This document shows, in pieces, positions 17,277 to 24,425 of a DNA stretch of 64,000 nucleotides. The notes under the pieces were generated by a model. That model did no database searches, had not been told where the DNA came from, and worked only from the letters and a program-made list of their open reading frames with translations. A program made the position numbers and the translations under genes. This DNA comes from Actinomycetota bacterium (GTDB lineage Bacteria; Actinomycetota; Thermoleophilia; Gaiellales; Gaiellaceae), in NCBI GenBank assembly GCA_003132665.1, contig PKYN01000019.1:141696-205695 (forward strand). The letters run 5' to 3'. Numbering within the stretch: the stretch's first letter is position 1; each line of letters opens with the position of its first letter.

Positions 17277-17792
17277 TCAGCCTCCGACGGCGCTCAGACC
17301 CCGCCACTCCTCGAGCGAGAGCAAGGGATTTCGCCGCACGGTTCGATTCTCGAGGTCGACAAGAATCTCGTGCGGACCGCTGTCCGGGTCGAGCTTCCAG
17401 ATCGTCGCCAGTTGTGGGCGCACCGCGAAGAGCCGCGTCACCGGGCGCGGGGAGTACTGCTTGAAGGCGTCCGCGTGCTTCTCGGCAAAGACGCGAGCGA
17501 AGAAGGGGTGCTCGAACGGCCGGCCAATGTCGCGCGCCGCCCCCTCGAGCCGGAAGGAACCGTTCGAGAGAGCGACGTTCGGGTTGACGGCTATCTGTTG
17601 GTTCTTCGTCGTCGAGTCGGCGCTTTGAAAGAAGATCTCGAGCCCGTCGTTGACGACGCTCACAGTTCGCGCGGTAACGCGGTCGCCGGCGCTCGTCGCA
17701 AGCGTGGCGAGCTTCGCCTCGGCGATCCGGGCGAGGACTTCCTGCTCCAACTCTTCGTAGTCAAGCGCCGCCGGCGCCTGCAAGCCACTCAT
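17277..17792 (-). CDS. Pyridoxamine 5'-phosphate oxidase-family (split-barrel flavin) protein
   Basis: A 171-aa split-barrel protein. LATLATSAGDRVTARTVSVVNDG near the N-terminus and FFQSADSTTKNQQIAVNPNVAL form the FMN/F420-binding strand pair of the PNPOx-like superfamily. The C-terminal part differs from true PdxH. It may be a general flavin- or F420-dependent reductase. ATG 17792 has a clear GGAGG 9 nt upstream, which decides the start over the longer frame to 17861. TATATA lies about 10 nt before the GGAGG and could be the -10. Confidence 0.82.
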   Translation of the reverse strand: MSGLQAPAALDYEELEQEVLARIAEAKLATLATSAGDRVTARTVSVVNDGLEIFFQSADSTTKNQQIAVNPNVALSNGSFRLEGAARDIGRPFEHPFFARVFAEKHADAFKQYSPRPVTRLFAVRPQLATIWKLDPDSGPHEILVDLENRTVRRNPLLSLEEWRGLSAVGG

Positions 17793-18131
17793 ATCTATCG
17801 ACCTCCATCTATATAGGAAGTTATGAATATAACGCAACTCGCCGGCCGCCGCGACTGACATGGCGGGCGCGCCTTCGCCGACAAAAGGTTGGCGACTCTC
17901 GTCGGTAGAAAGCGGCTTTATCTTCTGGCCGCCGCGACCGACCTGCGCGGGCGCGGCTCAACGCGGTGCCTTATCGGCGCGCTGGGGCGACGCTGGCAAA
18001 GGAGGCGAAAGGATGCCGAGCGCAGGGCAGTACTCCCGTACGCACAAACGAGGCATCCGAAGCATCCTGCAGTCCAGCGTCGTCAGCCGGTCGGCCCGAC
18101 ACGGGCCGACCGGCGGCCAGCGCGTCGAGAA

Positions 18132-18204
18132 CGCGCCCGGCACGATTTGAACGTGCGACCTCTGCCTCCGCAGGGCAGCGCTCTATCCCCTGAGCTACGG
18201 GCGC
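18132..18204 (-). tRNA. tRNA-Arg (anticodon GCG)
   Basis: On the minus strand the sequence folds as a complete 73-nt cloverleaf: 7-bp acceptor stem (GCGCCCG with CGGGCGC), D arm GCTC/GAGC with AGGGGATA loop, anticodon stem CTGCC/GGCAG with loop CTGCGGA, 5-nt variable loop, and T arm GCACG/CGTGC with TTCAAAT. The anticodon is GCG (Arg, codons CGC/CGU), and the discriminator is G. CCA is not encoded. Most bacteria use ACG here, which is deaminated to ICG; this gene has G at the wobble position. Confidence 0.93.
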
Positions 18205-18225
18205 CTACTCGCCAAGTGTAGCCGC
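18174..18225. repeat. 52-bp direct repeat, copy 1 (includes tRNA 5' half)
   Basis: Identical over 52 bp to 18387-18438. Copy 1 covers the first 31 nt of tRNA-Arg plus 21 bp of its upstream flank. Confidence 0.95.
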
Positions 18226-18386
18226 GCTGCGCCCGCAGGTCTGCGCCTCGTAATCAACCGGTTGCCGAAAACGAGATCTATCTGCCGCCGCGACCGGCGT
18301 GACGGGCGCGGCTCACTGACGCCGTCCCTCGACTTCTACCGTCGCAAGTCGTCATGCCGGCGAAGCCGGCGGACTTGTGACGGTTA

Positions 18387-18438
18387 GGCAGCGCTCTATC
18401 CCCTGAGCTACGGGCGCCTACTCGCCAAGTGTAGCCGC
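18387..18438. repeat. 52-bp direct repeat, copy 2 (truncated tRNA-Arg)
   Basis: A second perfect copy, 213 bp to the right, holds the 5' 31 nt of the tRNA (18387-18417) and the same flank. The 3' half of the tRNA is absent, so this copy cannot make a tRNA. It lies upstream of the intact gene in its direction of transcription. Confidence 0.93.
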
Positions 18439-18472
18439 CCTCGCGAGTGCGTCGGCCGTTCATCACGACAAC

Positions 18473-18478
18473 TACGAT
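18473..18478 (+). promoter_or_regulatory. Candidate -10 element for ornithine cyclodeaminase-family gene
   Basis: TACGAT lies 9 nt before ATG 18488. Confidence 0.4.
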
Positions 18479-18487
18479 CAAGCATGC

Positions 18488-19426
18488 ATGCCGCTCTATC
18501 TGACAGAAGAGGACGTCAACGATCTTCTCGACGCCGAGTCGGCGAACGCCGCCGTCGAGGAGTGCGAGCGGAAGCTCGCCCGCAGTGCGGTCAAGGTGCT
18601 TCCTCGCGCGCGACTGGGGCTGGACGGCGGCGCCCTGACCCTGATGGCGGCGGTCGACCTCGAGGCCGGTCTGTGCGGCCTGAAGAGCTACGTCGCGGGA
18701 AGAGACAGGTCGTTCCGCCCCGTTGTCCTGCTCCAGGACGAGCGCAGCGGCGAGCTTGTCGCAGTTGTCGAGGCTCGACGCCTTGGACAACTCAGAACCG
18801 GCGCCGCGAGCGCCATCGCCGCGCTCACGCTCGCCCGACCCGACCCGAGGACGCTCGGTGTGATCGGTTGCGGCTACCACGCCGTGGGCCAGGTGGAGTG
18901 CATACGGGCAGCCCTTCCATCGATCGAGCGGGTTGGCGTCTTCTGCCGCAGCGAGGAGCGCATGCGCTCGTTTTGCGAGCGCTTCGGAGCCGAGCCGGCG
19001 CGCGACCACCGGCAGGCGGCCGAGGCCGACATCGTCGTCACCGTCACCAGCTCGCCCGACCCCGTCCTGCGCGGCGAATGGCTGAGGCCCGGCGCGCTCG
19101 TCTGCGCCGTGGGCGCCAACGTCCCCGGTCGCCGCGAGCTTGACAACACGGTGCTCGAGCGGGCCTCGCTGGTCTGTTGCGATCTCAAATCCCAGGCACA
19201 GATCGAGTCGGGCGACCTGATCGAGCCGATCGCGGGCGGCGTCCTCGATTGGCTCGAAGTCCACGAGCTGCACGAACTGGTGTCCGGAGAGCTTACGGGG
19301 CGCCAATCCGATCAGGACATCATCGTTTTCAAGTCGAACGGCATTGCCGCCTGGGACCTGGCCGCAGCGGCCCTCGTGCTGGAGCGGGCCCGGATCGAGC
19401 GGCGCGGCATCGAGCTGCGTTCGTAA
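18488..19426 (+). CDS. Ornithine cyclodeaminase/mu-crystallin family protein
   Basis: A 312-aa NAD(P)-binding protein of the ornithine cyclodeaminase/mu-crystallin superfamily. The N-terminal substrate part includes GLKSYVAGRD and the helix RLGQLRTGAASAIA. The Rossmann domain starts at LGVIGCGYHAVGQ (about residue 125), and VTVTSSPDPVL is the usual segment around the cofactor. Members include ornithine cyclodeaminase, alanine dehydrogenase and ketimine reductases, and sequence alone does not select one. No proline or ornithine genes are nearby. Translation starts at ATG 18488. Confidence 0.88.
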   Translation: MPLYLTEEDVNDLLDAESANAAVEECERKLARSAVKVLPRARLGLDGGALTLMAAVDLEAGLCGLKSYVAGRDRSFRPVVLLQDERSGELVAVVEARRLGQLRTGAASAIAALTLARPDPRTLGVIGCGYHAVGQVECIRAALPSIERVGVFCRSEERMRSFCERFGAEPARDHRQAAEADIVVTVTSSPDPVLRGEWLRPGALVCAVGANVPGRRELDNTVLERASLVCCDLKSQAQIESGDLIEPIAGGVLDWLEVHELHELVSGELTGRQSDQDIIVFKSNGIAAWDLAAAALVLERARIERRGIELRS

Positions 19427-19446
19427 CCCTTGGCGCGCACACCCGC

Positions 19447-19452
19447 TATCCT
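19447..19452 (+). promoter_or_regulatory. Candidate -10 element for 19459 gene
   Basis: TATCCT lies 6 nt before GTG 19459. Confidence 0.45.
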
Positions 19453-19458
19453 CGTGCG
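19453..19458 (+). other. Spacer between -10-like hexamer and GTG 19459
   Basis: Only 6 nt separate the TATCCT hexamer from the start codon and there is no room for a Shine-Dalgarno, which makes this one of the clearest leaderless candidates. Confidence 0.35.
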
Positions 19459-19824
19459 GTGCCCAAGAACCACACATCTCGCCGCTTTGCCGAACGCTCG
19501 CTCGTCGGCATCGACGATGTGGGCAACGAGGAGCGCATCACTCTCTGGATCGAATACCAGCCCGAGGCGCTCTGGGCCGTCGGTCGCGTGGTCAATCCAC
19601 AGCTCCGCGACAGCGACGAGGCTAAGGAGGAGGACTACATCTTCCACGGCTTCGAGCTGGACGACGCCTTGAACGAGGCCAACGGAGCGCTGAGCGACGA
19701 CCTGCGCGTTTCGCGCGAAGAGGGAATCGAGTCCGATCTGGAGCCGTTCTCGCGCGAGGAAATCCTGGCTCGGCTCGAGCGCTGGTTCTTCCACCACGAC
19801 GACGAATCGACGAGTCAGCAATAG
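19459..19824 (+). CDS. Hypothetical protein, acidic
   Basis: A 121-aa acidic cytoplasmic protein I do not recognise. It begins basic (PKNHTSRRFAERS), then has a strand-rich part (ERITLWIEYQPEALWAVGRVV) and two acidic helices ending in LERWFFHHDDES. A longer frame opens inside the upstream gene; GTG 19459 is chosen because of the TATCCT hexamer 6 nt before it and the absence of any domain before it. mqnD follows 48 bp downstream but has its own -10-like element. Confidence 0.7.
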   Translation: MPKNHTSRRFAERSLVGIDDVGNEERITLWIEYQPEALWAVGRVVNPQLRDSDEAKEEDYIFHGFELDDALNEANGALSDDLRVSREEGIESDLEPFSREEILARLERWFFHHDDESTSQQ

Positions 19825-19858
19825 AGCTCTACCGGCACGGGCTCCGGCTCGGCGCCGC

Positions 19859-19864
19859 TAGGTT
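19859..19864 (+). promoter_or_regulatory. Candidate -10 element for mqnD
   Basis: TAGGTT lies 8 nt before ATG 19873. Confidence 0.5.
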
Positions 19865-19872
19865 CTCCACCC

Positions 19873-20700
19873 ATGCTGATCCGAATCGGGCATAGACCAA
19901 ACCCCGATGACGCCTTCATGTTCTGGGCGCTCGGCGCGGGCGAGGTCGATACACGGGGGCTCGAGTTCGAGTCGAGCGCCGAATGCATCGAGACGCTCAA
20001 TCTGTGGGCGCGCGAGAGCCGTCTCGAGGTCACCGCTCTCTCGGTGAACGCCTACCCGTTTGTTCAGAACGACTACGTCTTGCTCCCGCACGGCGCGAGC
20101 ATGGGTAGCGGCTTCGGGCCGGTCGTCGTCTCACACGAGCCGCTGGCCCGCGAGCGACTGAGAGAGGTCGAGATCGCCGTCCCGTCCGCGACCACCACCT
20201 CGTTTCTCGTCCTCCGCATGTATCTGGGCGGCGGCTTTCGCTACCGGGTCGCGCCCGGCGCCGAGATCCTCGAGCAGGTGAAGTCGGGACGCGCCGAGGC
20301 CGGGCTGATCACCGAGGAGAGCCTGCTCACCTACCGCGACAAGGGACTTGCGAAGTCGATCGACCTCGGAGAGTGGTGGCTGCTGGAGACCGGATTGCCG
20401 CTTCCGCTGACCGTCAACGTCGCGCGCCGCGACCTGGGGCCGCGCCTGGACGATGTATCCGCCGTCATCCGCGACTCGATCGTCGCGGGCTTGCGCAGTC
20501 GCCGCAGGGCGATGGCCCACGCGTTGCGTTTCGGCCGCTCGAGCGACGCCTCGATAACCGATCGTTTTGTCGGGATGTACGTCAATGCGCGGTCGTTCGA
20601 CTTCGACGACGAAGGCCGCGAGGCGATACGCGAGCTGCTGCGACGCGCTCAGGCGATCGGCGCCTTCGAGCGGCCGGTCAAGATCGAGTTCGCGGCCTGA
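19873..20700 (+). CDS. mqnD: 1,4-dihydroxy-6-naphthoate synthase (MqnD)
   Basis: Converts cyclic dehypoxanthinyl futalosine to 1,4-dihydroxy-6-naphthoate in the futalosine menaquinone pathway. The 275-aa protein has the periplasmic-binding-like fold of MqnA/MqnD. Its opening IGHRPNPDDAFMFWAL is the MqnD version of the SPCPNDTF motif, GASMGSGFGPVVVS matches the ligand-binding loop, and the C-terminal half contains LPLPLTVNVARRDLG. It is 16 kb away from the other mqn genes (36-43 kb). It has its own leaderless-type promoter. Confidence 0.93.
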   Translation: MLIRIGHRPNPDDAFMFWALGAGEVDTRGLEFESSAECIETLNLWARESRLEVTALSVNAYPFVQNDYVLLPHGASMGSGFGPVVVSHEPLARERLREVEIAVPSATTTSFLVLRMYLGGGFRYRVAPGAEILEQVKSGRAEAGLITEESLLTYRDKGLAKSIDLGEWWLLETGLPLPLTVNVARRDLGPRLDDVSAVIRDSIVAGLRSRRRAMAHALRFGRSSDASITDRFVGMYVNARSFDFDDEGREAIRELLRRAQAIGAFERPVKIEFAA

Positions 20701-20734
20701 ACGCCGACCGGGGCGATCGACGGGAGCGAACGCT

Positions 20735-21025
20735 CTAGGAGCCGTCGCGAGGAGCGAGCTTCACGACGAGCTGGCAATCGAGCGCTTCGCCGATTCGCAG
20801 CAGTGTGTCGATCCGCGGCGGACGTCCGCCGCGCTCCAACCGCGCGATCGCAGATTGAGTCGTTCCGGTCAACTCGGCGAGCTGCCGCTGCGAGAGCCCG
20901 CGAGCCAGGCGTTGCTCGGCGACCTGGTCGGCGATCTGAGCAAAGAACCAGCCTCCGTCTCCCACACCCGCGATGCGCTTTAGTGCTCGCTCCTTCAGAC
21001 GTTCGAATGCTCTCTGCTCGGTCAT
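20735..21025 (-). CDS. XRE-family helix-turn-helix regulator
   Basis: A 96-aa protein with a C-terminal XRE HTH: RLARGLSQRQLAELTGTTQSAIARLERG (about residues 40-67) and then DTLLRIGEALDCQLVVKLAP, the usual tail of HigA/Xre antitoxin-like proteins. The N-terminal 35 residues are basic and helical. No toxin gene is adjacent, so a solitary regulator or orphan antitoxin is likely. ATG 21025 has a TATGTT hexamer 6 nt upstream. Autoregulation is plausible, since the promoter is compact. Confidence 0.87.
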   Translation of the reverse strand: MTEQRAFERLKERALKRIAGVGDGGWFFAQIADQVAEQRLARGLSQRQLAELTGTTQSAIARLERGGRPPRIDTLLRIGEALDCQLVVKLAPRDGS

Positions 21026-21031
21026 AGTGGA

Positions 21032-21037
21032 AACATA
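21032..21037 (-). promoter_or_regulatory. Candidate -10 element for XRE gene
   Basis: TATGTT lies 6 nt before ATG 21025. TTGAAT occurs 11 bp further upstream, too close for a standard -35. Confidence 0.5.
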
Positions 21038-21105
21038 GCAGCCATGCTATTCAAGCGCGAATCGAAGTTTCCAAATTGCCCCGATCGTGTGGCATGCTCG
21101 TGCCG

Positions 21106-21996
21106 ATGCGGATCGCTCTTATTGTCAACAGCAAGGCCACGCGCGTCACGGACGCGGGCATCGCGGGGGTACAGGAGGCATTGAGCCGCGCCGGCGCGAT
21201 CAACACGGTCGAGACACGCGGCCCGCGCGACGCGATCCTGCTGGCGCGCGAGGCGTGCCGCGTAGCCGACGCGATCGTCGTCTTCTCTGGCGACGGCGGC
21301 TTCAACGAAGTGCTCAACGGCCTCGAGCGGGACATTCCCGTCGGCTTCGTGCCCGGCGGCGGAACGAGCGTTCTGCCGAGAGCGCTCGGACTGCCTCGTG
21401 ACCCGATCGCGGCGGCGACGCAGATCGCGGAGGCCATCGCCGCGAAGCGCACGCGGCGCATCTCGCTCGGAAGCGTCAACGGCTATCGCTTCGCCTTCGA
21501 GGCCGGTATCGGCATCGACGCCGAGGTGGTACGCCGGGTCGACAGGCTTGGACGCGACGAGACAGGCCGCCGGCCCGGTGACTTCGCCTTCGTGCGCTCG
21601 CTGATCGCCGTCGTTCGAGAGCGGCGCCGCTCGATCGAGCAGAGTCTCGAGGTGCGCGAGCTCGGGCGCGCCGCCTTCGTCGTGATCTGCAACGGTGACC
21701 CCTCCACGTTCGCCGGCCCCGTTCCGCTGCGTTTCGCCCCCGCCGCCCGCTTCGAGCTCGGCCTCGATCTGGTCGCGCCGGTGCGCCTGCGTCGGCGCTC
21801 GATCGCGCGGCTCGCCTTGACCATGCTCACCGGTCACGTACCGCGCGCCGGCGACGCGCTCTACGGGCACAACCTCGATCGCATCGAGGTTGTCTGTGAC
21901 CACCCGGAGCCACTGCACGCCGACGGTGAGGACCTCGGCGACGTCACCTCGGCCGTGTTCGAGTGTCAGCGCTCGGCTGTCTCGGTTCTGGTCTGA
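21106..21996 (+). CDS. Diacylglycerol kinase-family lipid kinase
   Basis: A 296-aa DAGK catalytic-domain protein (LCB5/YegS/DgkB superfamily). MRIALIVNSKA is the usual opening. The nucleotide motif reads VVFSGDGGFNEVLNGL where most relatives have GGDGT, and VPGGGTSVLPRALGLP is the second phosphate-binding segment. It probably phosphorylates a lipid such as diacylglycerol at the membrane. ATG 21106 is chosen over in-frame starts at 21076 and 21094 because the family begins there. The SGDGG variant is conservative and need not abolish activity. Confidence 0.87.
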   Translation: MRIALIVNSKATRVTDAGIAGVQEALSRAGAINTVETRGPRDAILLAREACRVADAIVVFSGDGGFNEVLNGLERDIPVGFVPGGGTSVLPRALGLPRDPIAAATQIAEAIAAKRTRRISLGSVNGYRFAFEAGIGIDAEVVRRVDRLGRDETGRRPGDFAFVRSLIAVVRERRRSIEQSLEVRELGRAAFVVICNGDPSTFAGPVPLRFAPAARFELGLDLVAPVRLRRRSIARLALTMLTGHVPRAGDALYGHNLDRIEVVCDHPEPLHADGEDLGDVTSAVFECQRSAVSVLV

Positions 21997-22024
21997 GCAG
22001 TCCGACTGCGGATACGGTCCGGGC

Positions 22025-23575
22025 CTAGGCGGCCGCGGCCTCGTCGCCCAAGTTCTCTTCGGCCCCTTCGCCTAGGGCTTCTCGGGTTTCTTCGCGGGCT
22101 GTAGAAAGGCGGTTCTTCACCAGCAGCAAAGAGACCAGGGACGCTGCCACGGCGAAACCAACGCTCACGTGGAAGGCGTAGTGGTAGCCCGCGACCTTGG
22201 CTTGCGAAGCTGTGTCGCCGACGGCGAGCGCGGACGTCGTCGCCGAGTTGGCTACGACGGACAACACCGCCAGCCCGATCGCTCCGCCGACCTGCTGCGA
22301 GGTGTTGAGCAGGCCCGAGACCAGGCCCGAGAGACGGACCGGCGCTCCGCTCGTCGCCGCCAGCGTGAGCGAGACGAAGGTAAGGCCAAGCCCGACGCCC
22401 GCGATCGCCAGCCCGGGCAGGACGTCGCGCAGATATGTCCCGTGCACCCTGATCAGCGACATGTAGAACAGGCCGCCCGCAAGGACCAGCGGCCCGACCA
22501 CCATCGTCGGCTTGTACCCGATCCTGCCGACGAGCTGGGCCGTTATCCCCGAGAACACCGCGATCACGACCGGCGTCACTAGGAAGCTGATACCGGCGCG
22601 GATGGGCGAGTAGCCAAGCACCTCCTGCACGTACAAGGTCAGAAAGTAGAAGAGGGAGAAGAGGCTGGCCGCGATGATCAACCCCGTCAGATCGCCGCCG
22701 GCAACGTTCCTGACCTTGAACAACCCGAGTGGCAGGAGCGGATCACGAGAGCGCATCTCGTTGATGATGAAGGCGCCGATTAGCGCGCCGCTGGCAACGA
22801 GGCTCGCCAGCACAGTGGCCGAGCTCCAGCCGTCGATGGGTGCTCGCGAGAGACCGAACACGAGTGCCACCAGTCCGAGCGTGGCCGTGGTCGCACCAAT
22901 GTGATCGAGACTGCGGAACTTGCTCGCAACGTTCTCCGCGCTCTCGGTGCGCGGCAAGAGCAGGAGTGAGAACGCGACCACGAGGAAGCCGACCGGGACG
23001 TTGATGAAGAAGTTCCAACGCCAGCCGAAGTATTGGGTCAGGACGCCGCCGAGCACGACTCCGACCGCGGCGCCGCTCGAGGCGACCGCGGCCCAGATGC
23101 CCAGGGCCAGATTGCGCTCACGACCCTCTTCGAACTGCGTCAGGACGATGCTCAGGGCCGTCGGCGTCATGAACGCGGCCATCAGGCCCTGCACGCCCCG
23201 CGCAACGATGAGCATGGTGCTCGATTGGCTGAGCCCGCAGGTCAACGAGGCCAGCGCGAACAGCGTGACCGCCCCGATGAACAGCCGGCGCCGCCCGAAC
23301 ACGTCCGCGGTGCGGCCGCCGAGCAACAGGAACCCACCGAAGGTGATCGAGTAGGCGGTGATCACCCACTGGAGGTTGCTCGAGGAGAAGTGGAGGTTCT
23401 TCTGGATCGAGGGCAGAGCGACGTTGACGACCGATACGTCGAGCACGACCATGAAGAACGACGTCGCCAGCAAGGCGAGGAGGATCCACTTGTTGGCTTC
23501 CCGCGGCGACAGCCCCTCCGCCGCCGGACTCTTCTGCCCGCTTCCTGTGCGCATTGTTCGCGGCCTGTTACCCAA
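22025..23575 (-). CDS. MFS transporter, DHA2 (EmrB/QacA) drug-efflux family
   Basis: A 516-aa inner-membrane proton antiporter with 14 predicted helices. Family markers are DVSVVNVALPSIQ in helix 1, WVITAYSITFGGFLLLGGRTADVFGRRR for motif A, and the motif C-like stretch GAAVGVVLGGVLTQYFGWRWNFFINVPVG. Translation may start at TTG 23575 or at ATG 23554 (MRTGSGQ); the extra residues are outside the family. No dedicated regulator is adjacent. A thioredoxin-fold gene lies 22 bp upstream on the same strand and may share the transcript. Confidence 0.93.
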   Translation of the reverse strand: MGNRPRTMRTGSGQKSPAAEGLSPREANKWILLALLATSFFMVVLDVSVVNVALPSIQKNLHFSSSNLQWVITAYSITFGGFLLLGGRTADVFGRRRLFIGAVTLFALASLTCGLSQSSTMLIVARGVQGLMAAFMTPTALSIVLTQFEEGRERNLALGIWAAVASSGAAVGVVLGGVLTQYFGWRWNFFINVPVGFLVVAFSLLLLPRTESAENVASKFRSLDHIGATTATLGLVALVFGLSRAPIDGWSSATVLASLVASGALIGAFIINEMRSRDPLLPLGLFKVRNVAGGDLTGLIIAASLFSLFYFLTLYVQEVLGYSPIRAGISFLVTPVVIAVFSGITAQLVGRIGYKPTMVVGPLVLAGGLFYMSLIRVHGTYLRDVLPGLAIAGVGLGLTFVSLTLAATSGAPVRLSGLVSGLLNTSQQVGGAIGLAVLSVVANSATTSALAVGDTASQAKVAGYHYAFHVSVGFAVAASLVSLLLVKNRLSTAREETREALGEGAEENLGDEAAAA

Positions 23576-23597
23576 TCCCGAAGGAATTAACCGACCG

Positions 23598-23906
23598 CTA
23601 GGAGCGCGTTCCCGAAGCCGTTTCTTCGATCAAATGGGACTCGAGCGTGCGCACGAGCATGGTGGCGCTGACGCGCCCTTCGATCCTCTCCACCACTCGT
23701 CCTTGCATCACCAGAACAAGTGTGGGTACGGCTCGAACCCGGAAGCGAACGGCCAGGTCCGGATGCTCGTTGACATCGACGTGAAGCACGCGCAAGTACC
23801 TCCGCTCCTTCCGCGCGATGTTCGCGACCAGGCTGTCCATTCGCCGCGCCGGCCCCGAGCTGACGGAGGAGAAAAACACCAGTAACGCTGAACCGTTCTC
23901 TTCCAA
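23598..23906 (-). CDS. Thioredoxin-fold protein lacking the redox cysteines
   Basis: A 102-aa thioredoxin-like protein with a conserved framework: LLVFFSS strand, VLHVDVNEHPDLAVRFRVRAVPTLVL with the cis-Pro, and a C-terminal helix. The active site reads SSGPAR where thioredoxins have WCGPCR, so both catalytic cysteines are missing; there is no cysteine in the whole protein. It cannot be a disulfide reductase and is more likely a binding or chaperone module. The start is TTG 23906. It lies just upstream of the MFS gene. Confidence 0.82.
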   Translation of the reverse strand: MEENGSALLVFFSSVSSGPARRMDSLVANIARKERRYLRVLHVDVNEHPDLAVRFRVRAVPTLVLVMQGRVVERIEGRVSATMLVRTLESHLIEETASGTRS

Positions 23907-23989
23907 ATCGATCTACCTGACCCCCCTCGTGAGTCGGTTTTCCCCCGGCGCCGAAGCGCGAAACCGGTCGCTTCGACCCGCCGTGCGAC

Positions 23990-23995
23990 TAGACT
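23990..23995 (+). promoter_or_regulatory. Candidate -10 element for the 24-30 kb unit
   Basis: TAGACT lies 7 nt before GTG 24003 and would drive the whole downstream unit. Confidence 0.55.
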
Positions 23996-24002
23996 GCGGG
24001 CC

Positions 24003-24425
24003 GTGGGACTCTGGTACTGGCTCGGTGTTGCGCTCGGTCTGGGAGTCGCACTCGGCGTTGCGATCGGCGCGATTTTGGCGCCCTATCGGGGCGCCGCGTT
24101 GCTGTCTGCCACCTTGGCGGCGCTGGGCGGATACGCGTTGGCGGCCGTCTTTCTCCTCGGCCCTGTGGCCGCCCTGACAGGGGCCGCGGGAGGAATCACG
24201 GGCGGTTCGTGCAGCGCCGAGTTGGCCCGGCGCACGTTACGGCGCGGCGGTACTCGCGGAGCGACGGCGATTCTCCTTTTCGGCGCCGCGCTGGTCGCGG
24301 CCGCCCTGGCCTTCGTCCCGGCGCTCGGATACATCGAAACCGTGCTGACGGGAATACTCACCTGGCGTTTGGGGCGTGGAGGCGGCGATCGGTTCGCGGG
24401 GCTCCGCACTCTCGCACGCGACTGA
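24003..24425 (+). CDS. Small glycine/alanine-rich membrane protein
   Basis: A 140-aa hydrophobic protein with about four membrane segments: residues 3-25, 33-60, 90-110 and a weaker one near 115. It is rich in Gly, Ala and Leu and ends in a charged tail (RLGRGGGDRF...). I do not recognise the family. GTG 24003 has a TAGACT hexamer 7 nt upstream. Its stop overlaps the start of the next gene by one base (TGATG), so it opens that operon. Confidence 0.7.
   Translation: MGLWYWLGVALGLGVALGVAIGAILAPYRGAALLSATLAALGGYALAAVFLLGPVAALTGAAGGITGGSCSAELARRTLRRGGTRGATAILLFGAALVAAALAFVPALGYIETVLTGILTWRLGRGGGDRFAGLRTLARD

Larger units (their letters stand above)
17835..18315. repeat. Three degenerate direct repeats in the gene-poor stretch
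   Basis: The 700-bp stretch 17793-18487 has no convincing protein gene. Copies at about 17920-17960 and 18276-18315 share two identical 13-base blocks (GCCGCCGCGACCG and CGGGCGCGGCTCA) separated by 7 or 6 bases. A weaker copy lies at about 17845-17873, sharing 11 and 8 bases. They may be remnants of a small dispersed repeat. The same stretch holds the tRNA gene and a 52-bp repeat. Confidence 0.5.

Noticed and set aside
17860-18221. Small plus-strand frames across the tRNA region
   Set aside because: They run through the tRNA gene on the other strand, have no ribosome binding site and no conserved features.
18387-18417. Second tRNA gene
   Set aside because: Only the 5' 31 nt are present; the sequence to its left cannot complete the anticodon and T arms.
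18174-18438. Standard attachment-site duplication of an integrated element
   Set aside because: The 5' half, not the 3' half, of the tRNA is repeated, the interval is only 161 bp, and no integrase is present.
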